The notes beneath the pieces are model-generated. The model did no database searches and had not been told where the DNA came from. It was given only the letters and a program-made list of their open reading frames with translations. The position numbers and the translations under genes were made by a program. A DNA stretch of 64,000 bases, taken from assembly GCA_030268105.1 (NCBI GenBank), contig BSDZ01000116.1, positions 792,501-856,500 on the forward strand, given 5' to 3'. Source of the DNA: Volvox africanus. Its lineage: Eukaryota; Chlorophyta; Chlorophyceae; Chlamydomonadales; Volvocaceae. Of the stretch, positions 1 through 11,600 are shown one piece after another (position 1 is the stretch's first letter; the number at the start of each line of letters is the position of its first letter).

Positions 1-398
1 AAGGGATCACGACCACGACCGACTGAGGCGCCCACAGACAGAGCGACAGGCAAAGTGCATGTCCACCATTATCTTTCCTCTTTCGTACTGCCCTTTTACC
101 GTCCGCAAATATACAGACATACTTACTTCGGCATCATTCTATGGTGTTTGCGTTTTTGCTTAGCTGTGCATGTGCATGTGTGTGTGTGTGTTTTCTGTGT
201 ACGCCTAGCCTCCCAAATTCGTTGCAAGTTCAACTGCCCTCCAGATTGGAAACGTTGTCGTACATATGTGCCATGTTCCTTCCCCTTTCCATCCAAAATG
301 TAACCTCGCTGTACCAAATACCATATATACATACACTCATACATACACACACACACACCCAACACCCCCAACACAACACCCCGTCCCCCAGCACCCAC
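1..398 (-). other. FAN1 intron running off the left edge
   Basis: Starts with a GT donor right after the exon ending at 399. It contains TG/CA-rich simple sequence near 160-190 and 330-360. One AG acceptor-like site lies near 24, followed by a short open stretch, but its translation does not match the FAN1 family, so no exon is called. Confidence 0.5.
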
Positions 399-3300
399 CT
401 GCAGCGCCTCCTCTTCGCGGCCAAGGTGCTGCAGGTCCACTGACATTCGCATCCACCATTCCCCCCGCCGACCTGGGCAGCACCGCCCTTGGAGCAGCTG
501 CCGCAGCAGTCCAACCGCCTCGCCGTACAGCCGCCGTCGCTCCAGTAGGGACACGCCTGCGGAGCGGGGTGGGGGGTTACGAGACCCGGGCTGCTGAGTA
601 TACTACTTTAAGGTCCTTCACCGGCAAGCCCCAGAGGGCTGAACCCGGTTTGCATCAATAAGATGGCTAGGGCCGTGTGGTGGATAATACAGCTGAGGGC
701 AGAAACCGCCTAGTGGTGTCGCGGAGTGGGGTGGGGTGTAGTGCGGTGCCGTACTGTCACGCTCCTGAGGTAAGCACTGACCTACAGTGGCCATGCTGGC
801 GTATATCCAAGACGCACAGAAGCGCGCCAAAAACTGCTGTTGGGGCGGTTGGGACTGAGGCTGCGGCTGCGGCGATTGCTGCGTTAGCGCTGCTTGCCGC
901 AACTGTTGCTGCTGTTGCTGGTAAGGAGTACAAAACATGACGTCATCCTCATCGCCGTACATGATGTCATCCTCACCGCCGCCGCAATCGTCCTGCAGGA
1001 CGTCCGTTAAACAGGCCGCGGCGGCGGGTCTGCCGCCGCTGTCAGTTGCCGCCCCAGCCTCCTCCTCCCGCCGCACCTTTCCCTCTATCTGCGGCCCGTC
1101 CATCGTACGACATGATGCATCCATCATACTTCCAATCGGGACCGCCTGCTGCCGGTGCTGTGACGCGGGCCGTTCGCCAACACCGAGCCCTTCCTGGACC
1201 GCATCGGCTCCGTACGCGCCCCGCTGGCTGCAACCCCTCCGCGGCCACCCCCCCGCCCCGACATCCGGCACCGTTCTTCCCAAGGCGGAAGCTACAGTCG
1301 ACGCTACTGCCGCGACCGCGACCGCAACCGCAACCGCTGCCGTACCGGCATTAGCATTCACACCAGCAATACGCCTTCCTGTATCTCCCGGTATTGGTGT
1401 CGTCGTGGTGGCCGTCGCCGCCGCCACACTGCCGTACTCCGCCTCCTCGGTATCGCTGGTGAGCGTCAGGTCGACGGACTCGGGTGCACACCATGCAGCA
1501 CTTGATAACACTCGCTTGCTGTCGCAATGGACCCGTGGATCGCTACCGGCCGCGCCTGAGTTCCGGCCTCCCTCGCGTTTCTCTTCCCCAGGCCCATTCC
1601 CGTTTCCCTTTCCCTCCCCGCCCGCCCTGGCGGCCGTACCAATGGCCAATGACTCCAATGACCGCAGCCCCGTGCACTTATTCCCCGCCTGCTGCCGAGC
1701 CGCCAGTTCCGAGCTCCCCTGCACACAATCCTCCTTCAAACACTCGTCATCTCCGTCACTCCTTCTCATACCACCCGGAAGGGCTCCGATGGGAAAGTCT
1801 GATTCGGCTTTTACATTGGCGCCGCCAGCGGCAACTTTCGCAGCGGCTGGCCCTGCGTGAGTGGCGGCTGGGAGGTTGATATCAGCCACCCCCTCCCAGC
1901 GCCAAGGACCCGGTACAGCTCGCACAGGAATCGTGGCGTCTCCGCACCAGCGGACGAGGCGGTGGGAGCCAGCACGTACCGCAGCAAGCGCCGGCGCCAG
2001 AGCCGCCGTCGCGCCGTCGTCGTCGCCGGCTTCCAAGAACCGCTCCAGCTGGGAGGGTGAGGTGGAGGGTGAGGGGTCATACATACGTACACATATACAC
2101 ATATACACATACACCCCCCCCCTCCCTGTTGACCAGTTACCTGCGCCGCGTGGCTCAGCGCCTGCTCGTAGTCCAGAAGCTGCTGGCGACAGGAGAAAGC
2201 GGCGGAGGAGCGGCGGAGGTTGTACGTCGGGTACCGAATCACACCGCGCTCGGTGGCTAAGAACCTGGGGCAGGTGCCGTAGCGGCCGCAGAGGGGCCGG
2301 CGGGGTGGGAGTGATGAGGGGTCCGTTCCTTCGCATTTCATTCGCATCGCTCCAGGATGGGACTGCCCCACCCCACCCCCTCCGGTCGTAAAACCATCCG
2401 AGGTTCGCAGCTCCGTCCCACCCGCCAGGTGACCCCACCCCACCCCACTCCACTCCCCTTCACCCTCCTTCACCGTGTCTCAAAGCATGTGTTGCCCACC
2501 TGCCCAGGTCCGCTGCCGGCCCCTCTGCCAGGAAGTACAGGCGCTGCACCCTGACCACCAGCTCCACAGCGGCTGGGGACAACCTGACGCAGGGCCCCAC
2601 CCGGCCCTCAACCTGGCGCAGGGAGGCAGCAGCAGCAGGAGTGGTGACAACGTTAGTTAGCAGGAAAAAGGAAGGCCCTCGTTCCCCTCGTCAGTCCATC
2701 AGTCCGTCAGGGGACTGCTTTACTCTCAAGAACGTTTTGCGATGAGTACGGGCCCCTCCACAGGTCCCCTGGTATGGCAAGGCTGAACGAAGGTGCCGCA
2801 CAACATTTGCCGGAAGGGATGAAACGGTAATGGAAATACGGAGCGGGGCCCGGGGGGAAAAGAAGTGGACTTACCCATTTGCTGATCTCCGCCGTACAGT
2901 CCTTGCTACGCCGCCGGAGCGCTTCGATTGCCGCCGTCTTTCCGCCGCCGCCGCTGCTCGCTCCTCCGCCAGCCACGGTCCCCGCATTCACGCTTCCGCC
3001 ATTGCTCGCTCGCCTGCCCCCGCTGCCGCCGCCGCCGCCGCTGCCGACACTGCGGGTCCCTCTCCGCCCACGTCCACCGCCGCCGCCGCCGCCACCGCTG
3101 CTGTCGGCCCGACCGCTGAGCACTTGGCAGAAATCAACAATGACACCGTTTCCGCTACTGCCACCGACACTGCCACATGCCAATAAAGCGGCACCATCAG
3201 CAGCATCCACGATGGGTGCAGATACAGGGGCAAAGGGAGGGGCGGGAGACGGCGATAGAGGGGCACCAATGATACCGCCGCCGATACTGCCGGACTCGAC

Positions 3301-6300
3301 TGACGCCGCCGCCGGGACGGCAACGGTGCTGCAGCTGCCAGCTCTGACGGCAGCGGCAGCGGCGCCGTCTTTACTTACAGTGTAGGCAAGGATAGACGAT
3401 TTGCGGGGCACCTGGGTTTGGGTTTGGGCCTGTTGGCTTCTAAACTGCGGCGGAAAATCCCGACGTGCAATCAGACGGTCCGTTTGCCGGTATTTGCCGG
3501 GTTTGGAACCCGGCCCTGCCAGCGCCCGGACTTCCGCGACACGCAGCAGCTCCGCGATCTGTACGGCACATGAGTACGGCAGGCGAAACAACAGCAATAA
3601 CAACAGCAACAAGAACACATGCTCTGGCTGGCAACAATTCCGGAATTGGTCTGGTCAGCATGTTACCAGTTACGTTAGGTTAAAGGCTTCTGACGCTCCT
3701 CCTCTTTATCCCCTTTGCCGTTGATACGAGATCAAAGATATGTCGTGGAGCAGAAATGTCTCAATACCATGATAGAGAGAAAAGGTCTCACCCCACCTCC
3801 ACGTCCACGTCCACCTCCACCTCCACCTCCACTCAGGTGACCGTATTTTACTTTCTGTGCCATTCTTAAGCCGCATTGTGTGTTATTCCCCATTGGGATG
3901 TAGAATCTGTCGGTACTTCAGAGACCACCAACACCCCGCAGCGGGGCTCACAGTTGTCGCATCAGTTGAACGCATCAGTCATAGCTGGTAATAGTCAGCT
4001 GGTAATAGTCAATAGAGGCGCCGGGTACACACCAGGGGTTTCGTTGCACCAACTGTCCAGGAATGCCCACTTACATGACTGAGATATTCGGATATCTTTG
4101 CGCGTGACCCGTCCACCCTGGCATATTCCTAAAAGTGGTGTCTGCGGGGACAGGCGGCTACCTAACGACGGGCTGCTGCTGCCCCAATTGGTGCAAGTGC
4201 TGCGCCTCATGCAATTCTTTACGGCTTTTACAGTAAGGGCTTCGCCGTACGGGCTGACTTCACGTTCTTTATAAGTGAAGTCATCAAGTGGGGCATCCAG
4301 GCACAAGCTCACCTGGGGCCAGTCGTCCGGCTGCGGCCGCGCCGCCAGCCCCGCCGCTACCAGTGCCTCCGCTGCCTCCGCCACGTCGCCACACTCCGGG
4401 TAGGCGATCCCCGTGAGGGCGAACCAAGGTCCCTTCCGGAGCAGCAGCCGCAGGAAGAGACACTGGGCGGGTGCCGGCAGCTCAAGCAGCCGCCCAAGCA
4501 GCAGATGCTCGTCGGGACTCAACAAGTGCCCGTCATGGCGCCTGACCAGCAACAGAGGGGTGGGGGCAGTTTCTTGTGGTGATACTTTCTGGCTCTTAGA
4601 GCTCTGTCTCCAGCAACTTTTAAGGCTCTGCAGTCCTGAGGGGATTCGGAGTAGTTGAGACCTACTCACCTACCGGCACCAAGGGGTCGTAGGGCGGATA
4701 CCCAATAGGGCGGCCAAGCAATTTGGGTGGTTTCCAATTACTTACTTGCGTTCCATCCGTTGGGGATGATTGCTTCAGGACTTCAGGGCTTCATCAAAGA
4801 ACACACATATGCCTACTTACGCGAACCGCATACTTTGCGACATGCTGTGTGCAGAAAGGCGCCGTCACCGCCAGCCGGCCATCGGCCCCCCCCCGTTACC
4901 GTCGTCGGGCTGCCGATCGCACCTGACATCTTCGGTCATGACCATGAAATTGGAACGAAGCACCTCTCCGGCTGCGTTGCTGGAGGACGACCTGTGCAGC
5001 ATCCAGTCCACGGCGGCAGCAGCGGCCGCCTCCAGAGCCGCCTGTATGGAAGCTTGCGCTCCACCGACCGTACCACCGGCTTCTGACCCGATGACTGGGG
5101 AAGTCCCACTACCTGCGACGCCACCACATTCTTCGATGCGGCCGTGCGCTGCTCCCAATTCGCCATCGCCATCATCGTCATCATCACAACACCCATCCAC
5201 AGATGCGTCGTCGGCAGCTGAAGCGTCAATACCGCCGCATACAGCACCCCGAGTAGAGCGAGCTTCGGACACTCGATTGGTGACGGTGGCGGCGGCGGTA
5301 GTGGCGACGACAGTGGAGGTGGGGGCGGTGGCGGCAACGACTGCGTGGGAGGTGGTGGTGGAGGTGCCGGGTCTGTCGTCACTGCCCGTGGCGACAGCGC
5401 GAACGTACATGACCAATGGCACACTGCCTGCTCCCTCCCGCGCATGCCAGCACACGTGTACCTGCGGCGGGCCTGTGTCCTAGGTGCCATAGTCTCATAC
5501 GCGGTGGATACACCCTTCTCGTTAACCCTTCTCAAAACCAGTTCCCGGTGGTCCATGGTCCATATCCCCGCATGCGCGATGCGCCCGCCCCCTGACGCAG
5601 CGTCCCCAAGTTGTTGCAGGACACAGGCTTCATCTTTCTGCTGTTCTGCACCACCACTCCCTGAGCGAATACAAATGTGTAACACCTGAACGACTAACCG
5701 AATGGCTTGCAGCCGCGGGAAAGGTAGCCTAAGGCTCCGCAAACGACCCGTCTCTTTTCTGATGCACTCCTTTGCTTACCCTTCATGTAAACCATACAGC
5801 AGTGTATTCTACATGGCATAAGCATGCGTGGTTATCGTGTACACAGGACTGCTGCTGTACACAGGACTGCTTTAATGTACACATTCAGTGCGTAAATTTG
5901 GTGCTTTGGTATTTATAGCGTGTAAAAAAAGAGGGCGTAAGGATGTGAGAGGGGGAAATGCACAGGGGATCGGTGACATACTGCGAGCAGGTACATACTA
6001 TCCGCCCTGGAAAACCTGTCGATAGAGAAGAGTTGATAGGCAGATGTCTGGAAATCGTGGGAAACCAATGGAGGTCCCCCCTTCCATGATTCGTTTGCAT
6101 CTTGCTTCTTACCTCTGTCTCTAGAAGTCCTGCACGCAGCCAAGGAGCTATGTGCGCCGCCACGACAGCGGGGAGATAACCCACCATCAGGTCACGGTCA
6201 CGAGGGACGGCTGCTGCGGCGACAGCAGCAGAAGTGGTGGTGACGGTCCTGCTTTTGTTATTGTAATTGCCACGGCTGCTGTCGTCAGCAGCCGGAGCCA

Positions 6301-7197
6301 GTGAAGCGCACTGCAGTACCTGCACGACAGCAGGTAAAGTCACTGGTAACGCCGTACGGCATTTGGTTCCGCTTGAAGCTTTTCCTGCTATCATCTATGT
6401 CCGCAGAAGAAAGACATGGGTACCGAGGCATGTGTTGTAGTCACGTGATGGGTCACAAAGCATGCACTGAAATGCCGAGCTCTCCATTTCATGAACTACA
6501 CATTGTAAGATAGTACACGGTGTTTTATTTTGGACAAGACGCACATGCACACCTGTACGGCATTTGCATCCTGTGGATTGGTGGGCTCCGGAGCCAGGCG
6601 GTACCGTGGACCTCCTGTCCACGGTGACTCGGAAGTTAGAGACGGCTTCGAGGGATCCGAGCTTGTGAGGCAATCAACCCCGCCCAGCTGCGTGGCTGTC
6701 GCAGCAGCAGCAGCAGCGGCAGTGGCAGCGGCATCCGAACTGATCCTCCGAAACCGCAATCCAACCACGTTGGTCTCAATCCGTATCCAGCCAGTACCAT
6801 CAGGCGGGGTAGGCAAGCCAGGTGAATGGAGCTGATGCGGATGCCGCTGTGAATGCTGCAGTTCCCGCGATTGGTATTTCTTTAGGAGGCCCTGGTTCGA
6901 TAGAAGCCCCGCGGGCTGTTGCTGGCGTGGCAGCCGTGGCGTGAGGGGTGGTCGAGCCCCGGCCGGGGGACTGGCATCGTCGGTAGCTGGCCCATTAGCT
7001 CCGGCTGCAGTACATAAACGGGAACTTAGAGACAATCTTTCACAACTCAAGCGCGTTTGGGACGCATCTGGCGCACCAGAAGTCCTTTGTCGTTTGGTCA
7101 CGGCGTCGAGTTCCTTCTTGCCAGCTTTGCGCTTTTTCGCGCCGAAAACGGATTTTCCAAGGTGCAGCTGCAGGGAGCCCTGTCCTCTAAGAGCCAT
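399..7197 (-). CDS. FAN1: FAN1-type DNA crosslink-repair nuclease, 3' end off window
   Basis: Structure-specific nuclease of interstrand-crosslink repair (nucleus). Nine exons are seen, from the ATG at 7197: 7197-6553, 6319-6113, 5461-4923, 4541-4313, 3558-2875, 2612-2500, 2264-2141, 2048-782, 556-399. All splice phases agree, giving 1322 codons. Exon 1 has a basic Lys/Arg nuclear-targeting stretch and, with exons 2-3, a HIRAN domain (NPQDANAV, then MVGYLPAVVAAHIAPWL). This domain occurs in plant FAN1. Exon 4 (LFLRLLLRKGPWFALTGIAY) matches the FAN1 core before the SAP region. The SAP-like helices IAELLRVAEVRALA and KTAAIEALRRRS are split by a long Gly/Ser/Ala insert. Exon 7 carries RYPTYNLRR, and exons 8-9 carry the TPR-like WIYASMATVG, YGEAVGLLRQLL and RGEWWMRMSVDL. 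Exon 8 holds a roughly 350-residue low-complexity insert. No UBZ zinc finger is visible. The VRR-NUC catalytic domain should lie left of position 1. Family assignment is firm; insert boundaries could hide small introns. Confidence 0.9.
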
Positions 7198-8638
7198 TAT
7201 GGCCTTAATACAATATGCACTTATTTGACTACAAAAGTGAGGGCCCGTCGCTTATATCCTTACATCTAAGCGACTTGCTTCCGGGTTACCCTTTAAATGA
7301 GGCCATTCCGATCGGACAGGCGCCGGAAGTTTTCAAGCCACGCAAGGTTACATCCAAGATAAAACAGAAATAACACGCGTACGTTGTGGGATCCGTTGCA
7401 TCCAGTAAGTGCTGATAATACGCGTAATGCGTATCTCGCAATCCTGCAATCTTCTGATCGCGCTAAAGAGCGTAACGAGGGCGATTGCGAACTGTGACCT
7501 TAGTAAGTTTCCTTCGTACAAAGTCACGGACTTCACAAGAATCACGGCCTCAGGGAGTCAGGAATATGGTACCAGAGAAAGGATAAGTCATGTTAGCGAT
7601 AACCCGATGATACCTGCCTTGTCCCTAGCTTGCATTGTTAAAGATTGTTACGTGTTTTGCACGCTCTCCTCTTCGCAGTCTGCATGTAACTCGCATGCAA
7701 TCGCTCAAGATTTAACAGGGAAGTTTTCGCTTCAGAAAACTACGGTATACAGGTGTAGCATGTGACCTTGCGTACCCTAGTCGACTACCACCTGTGCGAA
7801 TCCCATGATAGGGCCGTCACTTCAACGACTCAAGCTATCACCTAACTCTTGTCATTTCGTGTAGAGCCGGGTTAAGTTTGTGCTCCGGGGTATGCAGGCT
7901 AACCAGCCCGCAACCCAGCACATGGCAGGATGTAGCCCAGAGCCCATGGTGAACTGCGACTGTATCCCTCTGCCCTAAATTGTAATGAGTAAGCGGCAAC
8001 AGCTTGTAACGTGATACGAGGCTGGATGCACTAAGTTTTGGTAGGTACGTGCTGCTGACAGTGGGGTTGTTACCGGGCTGTTTCCGCGATGGGCTGCCAA
8101 TGCACTTGGCCCTCTTTGGCGATGTGCTGCGTTGTACGCCACCATGTGCACACCGGCCCAGACATTGCTCGATATTGATTGACCTCCTGATATAGAGTTA
8201 TACGTAAAATTTCTCCAGCATATATATTGCGATGCGTAGGGTACCGATAGACTCGTGTGCACCTTGCTCTGTTGCCAAGCACGCAACACGTAGACAGACC
8301 CGTTTGGCTGCTATCATGCACACTCTATTGCAATAGTTTCAGCGCAGAGTCGCTGTGATTAAGGCCTCCCTGGCGAAGTGAGGTTAACCGACATGACGGG
8401 TACGGCAACGGCCAGTCCACGACAGGCAGACAGCAGCTAAGTCCAACATCCAAACTGAATTTACGGGTGCGATTTCCAAGGATTTGTTTATATTGTACTG
8501 TAAATGTAATCGATCATGGAAAAATACCGAGTTTAGCAAGTATGTCCATCCTATCATTTGCTTCGGCATCGATAAAATCCAGGCTTCCTTGTAATATGGA
8601 AAACAAATGAGCTACTAACTATAAATTTAATTACAAAG
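7198..8638. promoter_or_regulatory. Divergent intergenic region between FAN1 and RCC1-sulfotransferase copy A
   Basis: The two genes start back to back, 1441 bases apart, so both promoters and both 5' untranslated regions must lie here. No coding exon, clear TATA box or repeat was recognised. The part near 8450-8640 is AT-richer than the flanking exons. The regulatory role is inferred only from gene orientation. Confidence 0.45.
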
Positions 8639-11600
8639 ATGCGAACTTACCAGCACACAAGACGAATTTACCCACAGCCAGCGCGTGTATCAATATTCTC
8701 TATCTTGCCACGTGTGTTAGGTATCTCCGCTATATTCGTTGTGATCTTCTATGCTGGATGGGCATTTCGCGAGCTTAGACATCACGCTGAACGTAAAGTA
8801 TCTACTTTTCCCGCTGAGCCTGCTGTGCGTGTTGTCGTAAAGCCGGTTAAGGTGAGCATGTTTTCATATTATGATTTTATTGTTAGGCCTTGGCAAATCA
8901 TGACGAAAACCAGCGTTTCCCACACGTGCTGCAACTCCCCTCGCCGGACAGCCCGTGAAAACCGAAAGTACCGTTCGGGCAGCAGGTGGCCCATCTAATG
9001 GTGCGGCATTAGATCATGATATTCATTCGGCCCGCACATCTAGCACAGGCAGCAGCACAGCAGCACAGACTGGCGCCTCAACTGGGGGCCCTGGCCGTGA
9101 GCTGCCCACCGGCGTCAGCGGTCGCATGGGGCGCAGCTCGGGCGCGCAGCTAACGAGGCCGTCTCCAGGCGGCACGCTGTTCAGCTGGGGCCTCAAGGAG
9201 TGGCGGTTAGCAAGGATGGCAGGTGGGATCATGCACGCTGTCCAGCTCTCCATGGCCCAGGTCTTCCTCACAGCCTTTCCTTCTTAGGGCCACTCTTTGG
9301 CTACAGTGAACCCGTTTATAGGAGATCCGCCTTGATGGCGTCCGGTGTGCCCTCATCCGCCAATGGCTCTGGTCCACTCAGGGGATACCTCTCTACCGGA
9401 GCCAGCACAGCGGCATATGACCATCATCTCTATCGCCGCCAGCCGCCATTCAGCGGTCGTGGCTACTGATGGTGTGGTGTGGACCATGGGGCATAATGAC
9501 TCCAGGTGGGTCAGCAGACAGAGGCAATGCAGCACCTGCCTTAGGCTTTACCCTGTCCTGTTTCCGCACTAATGTGGGGCAGAAGGAGCTCATGAGAAGC
9601 TTTGCATGCTTAGTAGTGGCAACACGGGAGCCCGGGATCTGGGTTGCTTGGAAGCAGATCTAAAGCATCGTAAGGCAAGTGCCCGAGACTGGTTTGTTCA
9701 CTCCAGGGGCGGCGGGGGCCACGGCAGCCCCCCCCTGGACGCCTCGGGTCAGCTGGGCCGTGGAGGCACTAGGGAGCCGGGGCCGGTGGAAGGTCCCTTG
9801 CGGGGCAAGTTCGTGGTGCAGGCGGTGACGGGCCGCTACCACACCATGGCCGTCACCGCCGACGGGGAGCTATACTCGTGGGGCCTCAACGACTGGGGCC
9901 AGCTGGGCCGCCGAGCGGCGGGCGCCACCTCGGTCTTGGACCCATCGCCGTGCACTGCAGGGGCGAGCTGCCACTCGGGAACGTGAGTGGCGGGGAACGG
10001 CCTGGGGCCTGGCAGTTGGACTTGGGGTGGCGGCAGCGGCTTCCGGGGTAGCATTATTGACTTCGTGCCTTGTAGTTTAGGACTACGCTCCTGGCGTAAA
10101 GGGGGCCAGAGAGGACGTCGCCAACCGTGTGTTTGTTGGCCGTTACCAAACCCAGTCCACGAGGACAGAGGCTCAGCTCGCTGCCCATGGCTTGCGCACC
10201 GAAGGCACTGCAGCGGCGCCGGACGATATTGTTGGCTGTGTTGACGATCAGCTATGTTGTGAAGTGTCGAGTGTGTGCAGCCCCAAAGCATCCCGTCACT
10301 GCTTTCCTTACGGTTGAGCGTCTTTGTTGCGCGCTGCAGTCCCGGCCTGGTGTCGCTCCCCGGAGGCGTCCGCGTGGTGGGCGCAGCCGCCGGTCGCTAC
10401 GTGAGCATGGCGGTGGACGAGTCGGGGCGGCTGTACACGTGGGGCCACGATGGCTGCTCCAATGGCGGCAAGATGCCTGAGCGGAACGAGGCCTATAAGC
10501 CGCGGTTGGTCGGCGGCGAGCTTGCGAGTAAGCCCATTTGCTTCTAGGAGGGGGAGGGGGAGGGGGGCAAAGAAGTAGTAGGCTACTATGATCACGACCT
10601 GTCCAGCCACATAGCTAAGGGCCGCTGCTCCATCCCTCGCCATACCGTACACGCCATCTCACTCTAAATGCGTCTCGCTTTCCCACGATGCAGGCAAGCG
10701 CGTGGTGGCTTTTGACGCGGGCTACGTGTTCTGGCTGGCTGCCACGGCGGAGGGCGAGGTGTACACGTGCAACTCACAGGTGAGACAAGCGGGGAAGGGG
10801 ACACAACGGGGGGAAGGAAAAGGGAAGGGAGGAGTTTGCATGGCCTCTATACCAGGGTTGTGCCTTGTGGAATCCGTACATGAATGTGAATGACCACAGG
10901 GGCATGCGAACGCGGAAAGACACACACTGGGTGTATGAGGCTAACAAGATCTTGTCGTTAGCTGTTTACATCCCTTGAATATAATGCGCCTGCTGCGAGC
11001 TGATGGCTCCCCGGGCTGCACAGCCCACGCAGCTTGTCCGCGCTGACTTTTTGACAACGCATCTTCCACTATGCACGTCCTCAGTGCACAAAGGTTGCCA
11101 GAAGTCGAATTAAATTTCTCTCTTGGATACTGACGCCGAGTTGACGCCCCATTCCCGCCTTCTGTTGCTGCTGTGCCTGCTTCTTTCAATTTCAAACTGC
11201 CTCCCCTATCTGGACCCCGCACAGGATGACGGCTACGCGGGCACGCTGTCCAACCGGCGAGCTCACAACAACGCGGGGGAGCTGGGCCGCGAGGGCGATC
11301 CGCTGCTGCCAGGGCGCGTAGCGGGGGCCCTATCGGGGAAGAAGGTAGGGCTGTAGACGTTGGATGGATGTGTGCCCCTCCCAAACGTGGTGCCTGGGAA
11401 GCAGCAGGGACCACGCGCCTAGCTTGTGTGTTTCTAGTTTCTAGCAGACTCTGTGACAGACCGGGCCCTATGGAGATGGCCCACTTACTGTGCTGGAATA
11501 GGGCGGACCAGGACGTATCCGGAGGGTACTTGCGTCAGCTGATCAGATGTCCGTTCACTGGTCCCTTACCGGGTAGTGGTCGTGGTCTTGCAAAGGCTAC

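Noticed and set aside
937..1860. 307-codon plus-strand open frame opposite the FAN1 long exon
   Set aside because: It is the antisense shadow of exon 782-2048, driven by GC-rich low complexity. The minus frame has family matches at both ends (LERFLEAGDDD and WIYASMATV).
9900..9982. A shared frameshift pseudogenising both fusion copies
   Set aside because: Joining 9982 to 10340 keeps both copies fully open, so a break is not needed. Kept only as an alternative reading.
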